A DNA stretch of 64,000 nt from Trogon surrucura (GCA_020746105.1 CM036620.1:29669916-29733915); one strand, 5' to 3'. Shown: positions 47,636 to 61,588, counted from the stretch's first letter. Made by a program: numbers and translations. Notes: generated by a model from the sequence alone, not told the origin.

Positions 47636-48457
47636 TTAAAATCTCCCTTTTATTGGAAGCAGCTGAAGCAATGGCCTGCGTAGGAGTTTCAGTAGCCTAA
47701 GCAGCACCCACAGGAGCCGCAGCAGCCGAATCTGTAGCACGCACAGGAGCCGCAGTAGTCGAAGCAGCCACACGCACAGGAGCTGCAGGAGCTGCAGTAG
47801 CCGAAGCAGCCACAGAAACAGGAGCCGCGGTAGTCGAAGCAGCCACAGGAACAGTAGCCGCAGGAGCCAAAGCAGCCACATGAACAGGTGCCGCAGTAGC
47901 CAAAGCAGCCAAAGGAACAGGCGCCGCAGGAGCCGCAGCAGCCACCTGAACAGGCGCCACAGTAGCCGCAGCAGCCACCCGAACAGGCGCCGCAGTAGCC
48001 ACAGCAGCCACATGAACAGGTGCCGCAGTAGCCAAAGCAGCCAAAGGAACAGGCGCCACAGAAGCCACAGTAGCTGAAGCAGCCACCCGAACAGGCGCCG
48101 CAGTAGCCGAAGCAGCCACCTGAACAGGAGCTGCAGTAGCCGCAGTAGTCGAAGCAGCCACATGAACAGGCGCCACAGTAGCCGAAGGAATGGCACAAAC
48201 TGGACCTTCAGCAGCCGAAGCAGCACCAACGCGAGCTTAAGTAGCCGAAGCAGCAGCACAAAATGGAGCCTCCATAGCTGGCGCAGCAACAGCAACAGAA
48301 GCCGCGGTAGCCGAAGCAGCAGCCGCAGTAGGCACTGAAGAAGCAGCAGCCGAAGCAGCGACACAAAGCGGAGCAGGCCGAGCAGCAGCAACCGAAGCAG
48401 AAACTGCAGCAGGAACAGCAGCAGCTTCAACAGGGTGGCAACATAAGCGTGCTCCAT
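47636..48457 (-). CDS. Array gene copy 4 (short form)
   Basis: Frame L 273 codons; frame C stop 47691-47689. The change giving 'agcctaagc' (47695-47703) is silent in frame C (Leu codon TTG to TTA), alters an amino acid in frame L (Gly to Arg) and creates a TAG in frame A. This is the first copy with the full 'new' haplotype shared by copies 5-9. Confidence 0.45.
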   Translation of the reverse strand: MEHAYVATLLKLLLFLLQFLLRLLLLGLLRFVSLLRLLLLQCLLRLLLRLPRLLLLLLRQLWRLHFVLLLRLLKLALVLLRLLKVQFVPFLRLLWRLFMWLLRLLRLLQLLFRWLLRLLRRLFGWLLQLLWLLWRLFLWLLWLLRHLFMWLLWLLRRLFGWLLRLLWRLFRWLLRLLRRLFLWLLWLLRHLFMWLLWLLRLLFLWLLRLPRLLFLWLLRLLQLLQLLCVWLLRLLRLLCVLQIRLLRLLWVLLRLLKLLRRPLLQLLPIKGRF

Positions 48458-48636
48458 GGCACTGGCTCCCGTGCCACTGCGGTGCTTCAAGTGACCAGCG
48501 CAGGCCTGTGGTGTGGGTCACCAGAGGGCCTTTGGGTCACCAGAGACCGGACTCCTGACGCTGCTGGGCTGGCAGAAGCTGACACCAGACTGGTGCCCAC
48601 CTCGCGCTGCCTACTCCCACAGGGTCCGCGTCCTGC

Positions 48637-48721
48637 TTTTATAGTCTGGCAGGCAGGCACTCCCCCCTTTGTGACATCATGAGGCAGGTACATCACCCCT
48701 TTGTGACATCATGTGACATCA
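48637..48721 (-). promoter_or_regulatory. Promoter of array gene copy 4
   Basis: TATA box 48643-48637 and three TGATGTCA octamers (plus starts 48672, 48704, 48714). Confidence 0.75.
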
Positions 48722-49194
48722 TTCTGACACCCAGCAGCTCCCCAAGCTCTTCCCTGGCTGGTGCAGGCAGATGTGAGGGGCTCAGGAGGGTCTGGGCCAG
48801 AAAGGAGAGGACAGAGGAGGCTGTCTGGCTTCGAGGGCCGGTGTTTGCAAAAATAATTGCCAGGATCAGATGGTATGATAACTTCAGCAATCAGGAGTTT
48901 TTTAATGGGGATTCACTGATTGTGTATCAAAGAGTGTTCAGTTTTGAAACTAAGCTGAAGGTACATCTGCTGCAGTCCACTCCCAGGCTAGTGACTGTCA
49001 ACTGATCAAAGAAACCATGCGTGAGAACTGAACATCCTAACCATAGTAGCTTCTCGGTTGGACTCTCTCCAGTAGATCCCTGTGTCTCTTGAACTGGGGA
49101 GTCCAAAACTGGATACAGTGTTCTAGGTGTGGTCTCACCAGGGCAGAGTAGAGGGGGAGGAGAACCTCCTTAGACCTGCTGGACTTTTGTTGAC

Positions 49195-50384
49195 TGTCGT
49201 GGGTTGACCCTGGCCGACCGCCAGGTACCCACACAGCCGCTCACTCACCCCCCCCCCTTCACTGCTGAACAGGGCGAGAAAATATTTCCAAGGGTTCAGG
49301 GTTTTGAGATAAGGACAGGGAGATCACCCTCATTTACCGTCCCGGGCAAAACAGGCTCAGTTTTGGGGAAATTAGGTACATTTATTAAAAGAACTAATCA
49401 GAGAGGAGTAGTGAGAAGTGAGAAAGAGCAAACGGATCTTAACAAACAGAACACCTTCCCCCCATCCCTCCCTTCTTCCCGGGCTTAACATCAATCCCGG
49501 TTTCTCCACCTCCTCCCCCCGAGCGGCGCAGGGAGACAGGGAATGGGGGTTGCGGTCAGTTCATCCGACGTTGGTTTCACCGCTTCTTCACTCCGGGGGA
49601 GGACTTTTCACTCTTCCCCAAGGCCATTGTGGGGTCCCTCTCACGGGAGACAAGCTTCACGCTCTCTTCTCCGCGTGAGTCGTCCCACGAAGGGCAATTC
49701 ATCACAAACTGCCCAACGGGAGACACCTCACGAGGGGCAGCCCACCCCTCGTGAGTCTGAGGCGCAGTCCTTCGGGGCAAACTGCTCCAGCGTGAGCCAC
49801 CCGCAGCGCCCAAAAAGTCCCACCGGCCAACCTGCTCCAGCGTGGGCATTCCTCTCTTCCACGGGCTACAGGTTCCGGCAGCGACTTGCTCTGATGCGGG
49901 CTTCCACGGGCTACAGTCCCCTTTCAGGCATCCACCCACACAGCGTGGAGTCCTCAGTGGACATCTACGCGGTGATCCTCACGGTGGACATCTGCACCTT
50001 GCCCGTGGGCTGCAGGGGGACAACCCGCTTCACCATGGTCTTCACCACAGACCCGGGGGACTCTCTCTGCTCCGGCGCCTGGAGCTCATCCTCCCCCGCC
50101 TCCTTCTTCACTGACCTTGGTGTCTGCACAGATTCTCACTCCTCCATCTCTGTGCCAGCTGTTAGTGGCGCAGTTCTTTTTTCCCGTTCTTAAATATGTT
50201 TTTCACAGAGGCGTTCCTCTGCTATCACCTTACTGATAGGCTCAGCCTTGGCCAGCAGCGGGTCCCTCTTTGTAGCCAGCTGCCATTGGCTCTATCAATC
50301 CTGGGGAGCTTCTAGCAGCTTCTTACAGAAGCCACCCTGCAGCTCCCCCCCCGCCGCCAAATCCAGCCAGGCCAAACCAAAACA
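49195..50384 (-). mobile_element. Solo LTR, unit 5
   Basis: 1190 bp, differing from its neighbours only by small homopolymer and point changes. Old CR1 pieces at 49058-49194 and 50385-50828. Confidence 0.85.
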
Positions 50385-50851
50385 TTGACTTTGTTAACTT
50401 TCATTAAGGTACCCCAGGATCCTATCGGCTTTCTTGGCCACAAGGACACTCTGCTGTCCCATGGACAACTTCCTATCCACTAGGACTCCAAGGTCTTTCT
50501 TTATGAGGCTGCTCTCCAGCAGGGCAACCCCTAATCTGTACTGGTGCCTGGTGTCATTTCTCCCCAGATGCAGGACTCTACATTTGTCCTTATTGAACTT
50601 CATGAGGTTCAACTTCGCCCAGCTCTCTAGCATGTCTAGATCTCATTGGATAGCAGCACAGCCTTCTGGTGTGCCAGCAACACACATCCCCCCAGTTTGG
50701 GCACACTCTAGCCCCTCATCCAGGCTGTCAATGAAGATATTGAACAGTACCTTAGCCAGTACTGACTCCTGGGAATCACCACTGGCCACAGGCCTCAAAC
50801 TTGACTCTGAAGCTACTTTGCCCTAAAAACGTCAACCTTTGTACAAATGGA

Positions 50852-51673
50852 TTAAAATCTCCCTTTTATTGGAAGCAGCTGAAGCAATGGCCTGCGTAGG
50901 AGTTTCAGTAGCCTAAGCAGCACCCACAGGAGCCGCAGCAGCCGAATCTGTAGCACGCACAGGAGCCGCAGTAGTCGAAGCAGCCACACGCACAGGAGCT
51001 GCAGGAGCTGCAGTAGCCGAAGCAGCCACAGAAACAGGAGCCGCAGTAGTCGAAGCAGCCACAGGAACAGTAGCCGCAGGAGCCAAAGCAGCCACATGAA
51101 CAGGTGCCGCAGTAGCCAAAGCAGCCAAAGGAACAGGCGCCGCAGGAGCCGCAGCAGCCACCTGAACAGGCGCCACAGTAGCCGCAGCAGCCACCCGAAC
51201 AGGCGCCGCAGTAGCCACAGCAGCCACATGAACAGGTGCCGCAGTAGCCAAAGCAGCCAAAGGAACAGGCGCCACAGAAGCCACAGTAGCTGAAGCAGCC
51301 ACCCGAACAGGCGCCGCAGTAGCCGAAGCAGCCACCTGAACAGGAGCTGCAGTAGCCGCAGTAGTCGAAGCAGCCACATGAACAGGCGCCACAGTAGCCG
51401 AAGGAATGGCACAAACTGGACCTTCAGCAGCCGAAGCAGCACCAACGCGAGCTTAAGTAGCCGAAGCAGCAGCACAAAATGGAGCCTCCATAGCTGGCGC
51501 AGCAACAGCAACAGAAGCCGCGGTAGCCGAAGCAGCAGCCGCAGTAGGCACTGAAGAAGCAGCAGCCGAAGCAGCGACACAAAGCGGAGCAGGCCGAGCA
51601 GCAGCAACCGAAGCAGAAACTGCAGCAGGAACAGCAGCAGCTTCAACAGGGTGGCAACATAAGCGTGCTCCAT
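50852..51673 (-). CDS. Array gene copy 5 (short form)
   Basis: As copy 4, but one base (51046 region, 'gccgcagtagtcg' instead of 'gccgcggtagtcg') turns an Arg into Cys in frame C, restoring the repeat consensus DYCGSC; in frame A it is silent and in frame L it changes Pro to Leu. TATA at 51853-51859. Confidence 0.45.
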   Translation of the reverse strand: MEHAYVATLLKLLLFLLQFLLRLLLLGLLRFVSLLRLLLLQCLLRLLLRLPRLLLLLLRQLWRLHFVLLLRLLKLALVLLRLLKVQFVPFLRLLWRLFMWLLRLLRLLQLLFRWLLRLLRRLFGWLLQLLWLLWRLFLWLLWLLRHLFMWLLWLLRRLFGWLLRLLWRLFRWLLRLLRRLFLWLLWLLRHLFMWLLWLLRLLFLWLLRLLRLLFLWLLRLLQLLQLLCVWLLRLLRLLCVLQIRLLRLLWVLLRLLKLLRRPLLQLLPIKGRF

Positions 51674-51852
51674 GGCACTGGCTCCCGTGCCACTGCGGTG
51701 CTTCAAGTGACCAGCGCAGGCCTGTGGTGTGGGTCACCAGAGGGCCTTTGGGTCACCAGAGACCGGACTCCTGACGCTGCTGGGCTGGCAGAAGCTGACA
51801 CCAGACTGGTGCCCACCTCGCGCTGCCTACTCCCACAGGGTCCGCGTCCTGC

Positions 51853-51937
51853 TTTTATAGTCTGGCAGGCAGGCACTCCCCCCTTTGTGACATCATGAGG
51901 CAGGTACATCACCCCTTTGTGACATCATGTGACATCA
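51853..51937 (-). promoter_or_regulatory. Promoter of array gene copy 5
   Basis: TATA box 51859-51853 and three TGATGTCA octamers (plus starts 51888, 51920, 51930). Confidence 0.75.
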
Positions 51938-52410
51938 TTCTGACACCCAGCAGCTCCCCAAGCTCTTCCCTGGCTGGTGCAGGCAGATGTGAGGGGCTCA
52001 GGAGGGTCTGGGCCAGAAAGGAGAGGACAGAGGAGGCTGACTGGCTTCGAGGGCCGGTGTTTGCAAAAATAATTGCCAGGATCAGATGGTATGATAACTT
52101 CAGCAATCAGGAGTTTTTTAATGGGGATTCACTGATTGTGTATCAAAGAGTGTTCAGTTTTGAAACTAAGCTGAAGGTACATCTGCTGCAGTCCACTCCC
52201 AGGCTAGTGACTGTCAACTGATCAAAGAAACCATGCGTGAGAACTGAACATCCTAACCATAGTAGCTTCTCGGTTGGACTCTCTCCAGTAGATCCCTGTG
52301 TCTCTTGAACTGGGGAGTCCAAAACTGGATACAGTGTTCTAGGTGTGGTCTCACCAGGGCAGAGTAGAGGGGGAGGAGAACCTCCTTAGACCTGCTGGAC
52401 TTTTGTTGAC

Positions 52411-53601
52411 TGTCGTGGGTTGACCCTGGCCGACCGCCAGGTACCCACACAGCCGCTCACTCACCCCCCCCTTCACTGCTGAACAGGGCGAGAAAATATT
52501 TCCAAGGGTTCAGGGTTTTGAGATAAGGACAGGGAGATCACCCTCATTTACCGTCCCGGGCAAAACAGGCTCAGTTTTGGGGAAATTAGGTACATTTATT
52601 AAAAGAACTAATCAGAGAGGAGTAGTGAGAAGTGAGAAAGAGCAAACGGATCTTAACAAACAGAACACCTTCCCCCCCATCCCTCCCTTCTTCCCGGGCT
52701 TAACATCAATCCCGGTTTCTCCACCTCCTCCCCCCGAGCGGCGCAGGGAGACAGGGAATGGGGGTTGCGGTCAGTTCATCCGACGTTGGTTTCACCGCTT
52801 CTTCACTCCGGGGGAGGACTTTTCACTCTTCCCCAAGGCCATTGTGGGGTCCCTCTCACGGGAGACAAGCTTCACGCTCTCTTCTCCGCGTGAGTCGTCC
52901 CACGAAGGGCAATTCATCACAAACTGCCCAACGGGAGACACCTCATGAGGGGCAGCCCACCCCTCGTGAGTCTGAGGCGCAGTCCTTCGGGGCAAACTGC
53001 TCCAGCGTGAGCCACCCGCAGCGCCCAAAAAGTCCCACCGGCCAACCTGCTCCAGCGTGGGCATTCCTCTCTTCCACGGGCTACAGGTTCCGGCAGCGAC
53101 TTGCTCTGATGCGGGCTTCCCACGGGCTACAGTCCCCTTTCAGGCATCCACCCACACAGCGTGGAGTCCTCAGTGGACATCTACGCGGTGATCCTCACGG
53201 TGGACATCTGCACCTTGCCCGTGGGCTGCAGGGGGACAACCCGCTTCACCATGGTCTTCACCACAGACCCGGGGGACTCTCTCTGCTCCGGCGCCTGGAG
53301 CTCATCCTCCCCCGCCTCCTTCTTCACTGACCTTGGTGTCTGCACAGATTCTCACTCCTCCATCTCTGTGCCAGCTGTTAGTGGCGCAGTTCTTTTTTCC
53401 CGTTCTTAAATATGTTTTTCACAGAGGCGTTCCTCTGCTATCACCTTACTGATAGGCTCAGCCTTGGCCAGCAGCGGGTCCCTCTTTGTAGCCAGCTGCC
53501 ATTGGCTCTATCAATCCTGGGGAGCTTCTAGCAGCTTCTTACAGAAGCCACCCTGCAGCTCCCCCCCCGCCGCCAAAATCCAGCCAGGCCAAACCAAAAC
53601 A
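52411..53601 (-). mobile_element. Solo LTR, unit 6
   Basis: 1191 bp. Old CR1 pieces at 52274-52410 and 53602-54045. Confidence 0.85.
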
Positions 53602-54068
53602 TTGACTTTGTTAACTTTCATTAAGGTACCCCAGGATCCTATCGGCTTTCTTGGCCACAAGGACACTCTGCTGTCCCATGGACAACTTCCTATCCACTAG
53701 GACTCCAAGGTCTTTCTTTATGAGGCTGCTCTCCAGCAGGGCAACCCCTAATCTGTACTGGTGCCTGGTGTCATTTCTCCCCAGATGCAGGACTCTACAT
53801 TTGTCCTTATTGAACTTCATGAGGTTCAACTTCGCCCAGCTCTCTAGCATGTCTAGATCTCATTGGATAGCAGCACAGCCTTCTGGTGTGCCAGCAACAC
53901 ACATCCCCCCAGTTTGGGCACACTCTAGCCCCTCATCCAGGCTGTCAATGAAGATATTGAACAGTACCTTAGCCAGTACTGACTCCTGGGAATCACCACT
54001 GGCCACAGGCCTCAAACTTGACTCTGAAGCTACTTTGCCCTAAAAACGTCAACCTTTGTACAAATGGA

Positions 54069-54890
54069 TTAAAATCTCCCTTTTATTGGAAGCAGCTGAA
54101 GCAATGGCCTGCGTAGGAGTTTCAGTAGCCTAAGCAGCACCCACAGGAGCCGCAGCAGCCGAATCTGTAGCACGCACAGGAGCCGCAGTAGTCGAAGCAG
54201 CCACACGCACAGGAGCTGCAGGAGCTGCAGTAGCCGAAGCAGCCACAGAAACAGGAGCCGCGGTAGTCGAAGCAGCCACAGGAACAGTAGCCGCAGGAGC
54301 CAAAGCAGCCACATGAACAGGTGCCGCAGTAGCCAAAGCAGCCAAAGGAACAGGCGCCGCAGGAGCCGCAGCAGCCACCTGAACAGGCGCCACAGTAGCC
54401 GCAGCAGCCACCCGAACAGGCGCCGCAGTAGCCACAGCAGCCACATGAACAGGTGCCGCAGTAGCCAAAGCAGCCAAAGGAACAGGCGCCACAGAAGCCA
54501 CAGTAGCTGAAGCAGCCACCCGAACAGGCGCCGCAGTAGCCGAAGCAGCCACCTGAACAGGAGCTGCAGTAGCCGCAGTAGTCGAAGCAGCCACATGAAC
54601 AGGCGCCACAGTAGCCGAAGGAATGGCACAAACTGGACCTTCAGCAGCCGAAGCAGCACCAACGCGAGCTTAAGTAGCCGAAGCAGCAGCACAAAATGGA
54701 GCCTCCATAGCTGGCGCAGCAACAGCAACAGAAGCCGCGGTAGCCGAAGCAGCAGCCGCAGTAGGCACTGAAGAAGCAGCAGCCGAAGCAGCGACACAAA
54801 GCGGAGCAGGCCGAGCAGCAGCAACCGAAGCAGAAACTGCAGCAGGAACAGCAGCAGCTTCAACAGGGTGGCAACATAAGCGTGCTCCAT
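54069..54890 (-). CDS. Array gene copy 6 (short form)
   Basis: Frame L 273 codons, frame C stop 54124-54122; minisatellite and 3' end as in copy 4. TATA at 55070-55076. Confidence 0.45.
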   Translation of the reverse strand: MEHAYVATLLKLLLFLLQFLLRLLLLGLLRFVSLLRLLLLQCLLRLLLRLPRLLLLLLRQLWRLHFVLLLRLLKLALVLLRLLKVQFVPFLRLLWRLFMWLLRLLRLLQLLFRWLLRLLRRLFGWLLQLLWLLWRLFLWLLWLLRHLFMWLLWLLRRLFGWLLRLLWRLFRWLLRLLRRLFLWLLWLLRHLFMWLLWLLRLLFLWLLRLPRLLFLWLLRLLQLLQLLCVWLLRLLRLLCVLQIRLLRLLWVLLRLLKLLRRPLLQLLPIKGRF

Positions 54891-55069
54891 GGCACTGGCT
54901 CCCGTGCCACTGCGGTGCTTCAAGTGACCAGCGCAGGCCTGTGGTGTGGGTCACCAGAGGGCCTTTGGGTCACCAGAGACCGGACTCCTGACGCTGCTGG
55001 GCTGGCAGAAGCTGACACCAGACTGGTGCCCACCTCGCACTGCCTACTCCCACAGGGTCCGCGTCCTGC

Positions 55070-55154
55070 TTTTATAGTCTGGCAGGCAGGCACTCCCCCC
55101 TTTGTGACATCATGAGGCAGGTACATCACCCCTTTGTGACATCATGTGACATCA
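55070..55154 (-). promoter_or_regulatory. Promoter of array gene copy 6
   Basis: TATA box 55076-55070 and three TGATGTCA octamers (plus starts 55105, 55137, 55147). Confidence 0.75.
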
Positions 55155-55627
55155 TTCTGACACCCAGCAGCTCCCCAAGCTCTTCCCTGGCTGGTGCAGG
55201 CAGATGTGAGGGGCTCAGGAGGGTCTGGGCCAGAAAGGAGAGGACAGAGGAGGCTGACTGGCTTCGAGGGCCGGTGTTTGCAAAAATAATTGCCAGGATC
55301 AGATGGTATGATAACTTCAGCAATCAGGAGTTTTTTAATGGGGATTCACTGATTGTGTATCAAAGAGTGTTCAGTTTTGAAACTAAGCTGAAGGTACATC
55401 TGCTGCAGTCCACTCCCAGGCTAGTGACTGTCAACTGATCAAAGAAACCATGCGTGAGAACTGAACATCCTAACCATAGTAGCTTCTCGGTTGGACTCTC
55501 TCCAGTAGATCCCTGTGTCTCTTGAACTGGGGAGTCCAAAACTGGATACAGTGTTCTAGGTGTGGTCTCACCAGGGCAGAGTAGAGGGGGAGGAGAACCT
55601 CCTTAGACCTGCTGGACTTTTGTTGAC

Positions 55628-56819
55628 TGTCGTGGGTTGACCCTGGCCGACCGCCAGGTACCCACACAGCCGCTCACTCACCCCCCCCCCTTCACTGCTG
55701 AACAGGGCGAGAAAATATTTCCAAGGGTTCAGGGTTTTGAGATAAGGACAGGGAGATCACCCTCATTTACCGTCCCGGGCAAAACAGGCTCAGTTTTGGG
55801 GAAATTAGGTACATTTATTAAAAGAACTAATCAGAGAGGAGTAGTGAGAAGTGAGAAAGAGCAAACGGATCTTAACAAACAGAACACCTTCCCCCCATCC
55901 CTCCCTTCTTCCCGGGCTTAACATCAATCCCGGTTTCTCCACCTCCTCCCCCCGAGCGGCGCAGGGAGACAGGGAATGGGGGTTGCGGTCAGTTCATCCG
56001 ACGTTGGTTTCACCGCTTCTTCACTCCGGGGGAGGACTTTTCACTCTTCCCCAAGGCCATTGTGGGGTCCCTCTCACGGGAGACAAGCTTCACGCTCTCT
56101 TCTCCGCGTGAGTCGTCCCACGAAGGGCAATTCATCACAAACTGCCCAACGGGAGACACCTCACGAGGGGCAGCCCACCCCTCGTGAGTCTGAGGCGCAG
56201 TCCTTCGGGGCAAACTGCTCCAGTGTGAGCCACCCGCAGCGCCCAAAAAGTCCCACCGGCCAACCTGCTCCAGCGTGGGCATTCCTCTCTTCCACGGGCT
56301 ACAGGTTCCGGCAGCGACTTGCTCTGATGCGGGCTTCCCACGGGCTACAGTCCCCTTTCAGGCATCCACCCACACAGCGTGGAGTCCTCAGTGGACATCT
56401 ACGCGGTGATCCTCACGGTGGACATCTGCACCTTGCCCGTGGGCTGCAGGGGGACAACCCGCTTCACCATGGTCTTCACCACAGACCCGGGGGACTCTCT
56501 CTGCTCCGGCGCCTGGAGCTCATCCTCCCCCGCCTCCTTCTTCACTGACCTTGGTGTCTGCACAGATTCTCACTCCTCCATCTCTGTGCCAGCTGTTAGT
56601 GGCGCAGTTCTTTTTTCCCGTTCTTAAATATGTTTTTCACAGAGGCGTTCCTCTGCTATCACCTTACTGATAGGCTCAGCCTTGGCCAGCAGCGGGTCCC
56701 TCTTTGTAGCCAGCTGCCATTGGCTCTATCAATCCTGGGGAGCTTCTAGCAGCTTCTTACAGAAGCCACCCTGCAGCTCCCCCCCCGCCGCCAAAATCCA
56801 GCCAGGCCAAACCAAAACA
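55628..56819 (-). mobile_element. Solo LTR, unit 7
   Basis: 1192 bp. Old CR1 pieces at 55491-55627 and 56820-57263. Confidence 0.85.
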
Positions 56820-57286
56820 TTGACTTTGTTAACTTTCATTAAGGTACCCCAGGATCCTATCGGCTTTCTTGGCCACAAGGACACTCTGCTGTCCCATGGA
56901 CAACTTCCTATCCACTAGGACTCCAAGGTCTTTCTTTATGAGGCTGCTCTCCAGCAGGGCAACCCCTAATCTGTACTGGTGCCTGGTGTCATTTCTCCCC
57001 AGATGCAGGACTCTACATTTGTCCTTATTGAACTTCATGAGGTTCAACTTCGCCCAGCTCTCTAGCATGTCTAGATCTCATTGGATAGCAGCACAGCCTT
57101 CTGGTGTGCCAGCAACACACATCCCCCCAGTTTGGGCACACTCTAGCCCCTCATCCAGGCTGTCAATGAAGATATTGAACAGTACCTTAGCCAGTACTGA
57201 CTCCTGGGAATCACCACTGGCCACAGGCCTCAAACTTGACTCTGAAGCTACTTTGCCCTAAAAACGTCAACCTTTGTACAAATGGA

Positions 57287-58108
57287 TTAAAATCTCCCTT
57301 TTATTGGAAGCAGCTGAAGCAATGGCCTGCGTAGGAGTTTCAGTAGCCTAAGCAGCACCCACAGGAGCCGCAGCAGCCGAATCTGTAGCACGCACAGGAG
57401 CCGCAGTAGTCGAAGCAGCCACACGCACAGGAGCTGCAGGAGCTGCAGTAGCCGAAGCAGCCACAGAAACAGGAGCCGCGGTAGTCGAAGCAGCCACAGG
57501 AACAGTAGCCGCAGGAGCCAAAGCAGCCACATGAACAGGTGCCGCAGTAGCCAAAGCAGCCAAAGGAACAGGCGCCGCAGGAGCCGCAGCAGCCACCTGA
57601 ACAGGCGCCACAGTAGCCGCAGCAGCCACCCGAACAGGCGCCGCAGTAGCCACAGCAGCCACATGAACAGGTGCCGCAGTAGCCAAAGCAGCCAAAGGAA
57701 CAGGCGCCACAGAAGCCACAGTAGCTGAAGCAGCCACCCGAACAGGCGCCGCAGTAGCCGAAGCAGCCACCTGAACAGGAGCTGCAGTAGCCGCAGTAGT
57801 CGAAGCAGCCACATGAACAGGCGCCACAGTAGCCGAAGGAATGGCACAAACTGGACCTTCAGCAGCCGAAGCAGCACCAACGCGAGCTTAAGTAGCCGAA
57901 GCAGCAGCACAAAATGGAGCCTCCATAGCTGGCGCAGCAACAGCAACAGAAGCCGCGGTAGCCGAAGCAGCAGCCGCAGTAGGCACTGAAGAAGCAGCAG
58001 CCGAAGCAGCGACACAAAGCGGAGCAGGCCGAGCAGCAGCAACCGAAGCAGAAACTGCAGCAGGAACAGCAGCAGCTTCAACAGGGTGGCAACATAAGCG
58101 TGCTCCAT
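57287..58108 (-). CDS. Array gene copy 7 (short form)
   Basis: Frame L 273 codons, frame C stop 57342-57340; no visible difference from copy 6 in the translated frames. TATA at 58288-58294. Confidence 0.45.
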   Translation of the reverse strand: MEHAYVATLLKLLLFLLQFLLRLLLLGLLRFVSLLRLLLLQCLLRLLLRLPRLLLLLLRQLWRLHFVLLLRLLKLALVLLRLLKVQFVPFLRLLWRLFMWLLRLLRLLQLLFRWLLRLLRRLFGWLLQLLWLLWRLFLWLLWLLRHLFMWLLWLLRRLFGWLLRLLWRLFRWLLRLLRRLFLWLLWLLRHLFMWLLWLLRLLFLWLLRLPRLLFLWLLRLLQLLQLLCVWLLRLLRLLCVLQIRLLRLLWVLLRLLKLLRRPLLQLLPIKGRF

Positions 58109-58287
58109 GGCACTGGCTCCCGTGCCACTGCGGTGCTTCAAGTGACCAGCGCAGGCCTGTGGTGTGGGTCACCAGAGGGCCTTTGGGTCACCAGAGACCG
58201 GACTCCTGACGCTGCTGGGCTGGCAGAAGCTGACACCAGACTGGTGCCCACCTCGCGCTGCCTACTCCCACAGGGTCCGCGTCCTGC

Positions 58288-58372
58288 TTTTATAGTCTGG
58301 CAGGCAGGCACTCCCCCCTTTGTGACATCATGAGGCAGGTACATCACCCCTTTGTGACATCATGTGACATCA
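58288..58372 (-). promoter_or_regulatory. Promoter of array gene copy 7
   Basis: TATA box 58294-58288 and three TGATGTCA octamers (plus starts 58323, 58355, 58365). Confidence 0.75.
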
Positions 58373-58845
58373 TTCTGACACCCAGCAGCTCCCCAAGCTC
58401 TTCCCTGGCTGGTGCAGGCAGATGTGAGGGGCTCAGGAGGGTCTGGGCCAGAAAGGAGAGGACAGAGGAGGCTGACTGGCTTCGAGGGCCGGTGTTTGCA
58501 AAAATAATTGCCAGGATCAGATGGTATGATAACTTCAGCAATCAGGAGTTTTTTAATGGGGATTCACTGATTGTGTATCAAAGAGTGTTCAGTTTTGAAA
58601 CTAAGCTGAAGGTACATCTGCTGCAGTCCACTCCCAGGCTAGTGACTGTCAACTGATCAAAGAAACCATGCGTGAGAACTGAACATCCTAACCATAGTAG
58701 CTTCTCGGTTGGACTCTCTCCAGTAGATCCCTGTGTCTCTTGAACTGGGGAGTCCAAAACTGGATACAGTGTTCTAGGTGTGGTCTCACCAGGGCAGAGT
58801 AGAGGGGGAGGAGAACCTCCTTAGACCTGCTGGACTTTTGTTGAC

Positions 58846-60035
58846 TGTCGTGGGTTGACCCTGGCCGACCGCCAGGTACCCACACAGCCGCTCACTCACC
58901 CCCCCCCCTTCACTGCTGAACAGGGCGAGAAAATATTTCCAAGGGTTCAGGGTTTTGAGATAAGGACAGGGAGATCACCCTCATTTACCGTCCCGGGCAA
59001 AACAGGCTCAGTTTTGGGGAAATTAGGTACATTTATTAAAGAACTAATCAGAGAGGAGTAGTGAGAAGTGAGAAAGAGCAAACGGATCTTAACAAACAGA
59101 ACACCTTCCCCCCATCCCTCCCTTCTTCCCGGGCTTAACATCAATCCCGGTTTCTCCACCTCCTCCCCCCGAGCGGCGCAGGGAGACAGGGAATGGGGGT
59201 TGCGGTCAGTTCATCCGACATTGGTTTCACCGCTTCTTCACTCCGGGGGAGGACTTTTCACTCTTCCCCAAGGCCATTGTGGGGTCCCTCTCACGGGAGA
59301 CAAGCTTCACGCTCTCTTCTCCGCGTGAGTCGTCCCACGAAGGGCAATTCATCACAAACTGCCCAACGGGAGACACCTCACGAGGGGCAGCCCACCCCTC
59401 GTGAGTCTGAGGCGCAGTCCTTCGGGGCAAACTGCTCCAGCGTGAGCCACCCGCAGCGCCCAAAAAGTCCCACCGGCCAACCTGCTCCAGCGTGGGCATT
59501 CCTCTCTTCCACGGGCTACAGGTTCCGGCAGCGACTTGCTCTGATGCGGGCTTCCCACGGGCTACAGTCCCCTTTCAGGCATCCACCCACACAGCGTGGA
59601 GTCCTCAGTGGACATCTACGCGGTGATCCTCACGGTGGACATCTGCACCTTGCCCGTGGGCTGCAGGGGGACAACCCGCTTCACCATGGTCTTCACCACA
59701 GACCCGGGGGACTCTCTCTGCTCCGGCGCCTGGAGCTCATCCTCCCCCGCCTCCTTCTTCACTGACCTTGGTGTCTGCACAGATTCTCACTCCTCCATCT
59801 CTGTGCCAGCTGTTAGTGGCGCAGTTCTTTTTTCCCCTTCTTAAATATGTTTTTCACAGAGGCGTTCCTCTGCTATCACCTTACTGATAGGCTCAGCCTT
59901 GGCCAGCAGCGGGTCCCTCTTTGTAGCCAGCTGCCATTGGCTCTATCAATCCTGGGGAGCTTCTAGCAGCTTCTTACAGAAGCCACCCTGCAGCTCCCCC
60001 CCGCCGCCAAAATCCAGCCAGGCCAAACCAAAACA
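58846..60035 (-). mobile_element. Solo LTR, unit 8
   Basis: 1190 bp. Old CR1 pieces at 58709-58845 and 60036-60479. Confidence 0.85.
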
Positions 60036-60502
60036 TTGACTTTGTTAACTTTCATTAAGGTACCCCAGGATCCTATCGGCTTTCTTGGCCACAAGGACAC
60101 TCTGCTGTCCCATGGACAACTTCCTATCCACTAGGACTCCAAGGTCTTTCTTTATGAGGCTGCTCTCCAGCAGGGCAACCCCTAATCTGTACTGGTGCCT
60201 GGTGTCATTTCTCCCCAGATGCAGGACTCTACATTTGTCCTTATTGAACTTCATGAGGTTCAACTTCGCCCAGCTCTCTAGCATGTCTAGATCTCATTGG
60301 ATAGCAGCACAGCCTTCTGGTGTGCCAGCAACACACATCCCCCCAGTTTGGGCACACTCTAGCCCCTCATCCAGGCTGTCAATGAAGATATTGAACAGTA
60401 CCTTAGCCAGTACTGACTCCTGGGAATCACCACTGGCCACAGGCCTCAAACTTGACTCTGAAGCTACTTTGCCCTAAAAACGTCAACCTTTGTACAAATG
60501 GA

Positions 60503-61324
60503 TTAAAATCTCCCTTTTATTGGAAGCAGCTGAAGCAATGGCCTGCGTAGGAGTTTCAGTAGCCTAAGCAGCACCCACAGGAGCCGCAGCAGCCGAATCT
60601 GTAGCACGCACAGGAGCCGCAGTAGTCGAAGCAGCCACACGCACAGGAGCTGCAGGAGCTGCAGTAGCCGAAGCAGCCACAGAAACAGGAGCCGCGGTAG
60701 TCGAAGCAGCCACAGGAACAGTAGCCGCAGGAGCCAAAGCAGCCACATGAACAGGTGCCGCAGTAGCCAAAGCAGCCAAAGGAACAGGCGCCGCAGGAGC
60801 CGCAGCAGCCACCTGAACAGGCGCCACAGTAGCCGCAGCAGCCACCCGAACAGGCGCCGCAGTAGCCACAGCAGCCACATGAACAGGTGCCGCAGTAGCC
60901 AAAGCAGCCAAAGGAACAGGCGCCACAGAAGCCACAGTAGCTGAAGCAGCCACCCGAACAGGCGCCGCAGTAGCCGAAGCAGCCACCTGAACAGGAGCTG
61001 CAGTAGCCGCAGTAGTCGAAGCAGCCACATGAACAGGCGCCACAGTAGCCGAAGGAATGGCACAAACTGGACCTTCAGCAGCCGAAGCAGCACCAACGCG
61101 AGCTTAAGTAGCCGAAGCAGCAGCACAAAATGGAGCCTCCATAGCTGGCGCAGCAACAGCAACAGAAGCCGCGGTAGCCGAAGCAGCAGCCGCAGTAGGC
61201 ACTGAAGAAGCAGCAGCCGAAGCAGCGACACAAAGCGGAGCAGGCCGAGCAGCAGCAACCGAAGCAGAAACTGCAGCAGGAACAGCAGCAGCTTCAACAG
61301 GGTGGCAACATAAGCGTGCTCCAT
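60503..61324 (-). CDS. Array gene copy 8 (short form)
   Basis: Frame L 273 codons, frame C stop 60558-60556. TATA at 61504-61510. Translated frames equal those of copies 4, 6 and 7. Confidence 0.45.
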   Translation of the reverse strand: MEHAYVATLLKLLLFLLQFLLRLLLLGLLRFVSLLRLLLLQCLLRLLLRLPRLLLLLLRQLWRLHFVLLLRLLKLALVLLRLLKVQFVPFLRLLWRLFMWLLRLLRLLQLLFRWLLRLLRRLFGWLLQLLWLLWRLFLWLLWLLRHLFMWLLWLLRRLFGWLLRLLWRLFRWLLRLLRRLFLWLLWLLRHLFMWLLWLLRLLFLWLLRLPRLLFLWLLRLLQLLQLLCVWLLRLLRLLCVLQIRLLRLLWVLLRLLKLLRRPLLQLLPIKGRF

Positions 61325-61503
61325 GGCACTGGCTCCCGTGCCACTGCGGTGCTTCAAGTGACCAGCGCAGGCCTGTGGTGTGGGTCACCAGAGGGCCTTT
61401 GGGTCACCAGAGACCGGACTCCTGACGCTGCTGGGCTGGCAGAAGCTGACACCAGACTGGTGCCCACCTCGCGCTGCCTACTCCCACAGGGTCCGCGTCC
61501 TGC

Positions 61504-61588
61504 TTTTATAGTCTGGCAGGCAGGCACTCCCCCCTTTGTGACATCATGAGGCAGGTACATCACCCCTTTGTGACATCATGTGACATCA
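61504..61588 (-). promoter_or_regulatory. Promoter of array gene copy 8
   Basis: TATA box 61510-61504 and three TGATGTCA octamers (plus starts 61539, 61571, 61581). Confidence 0.75.
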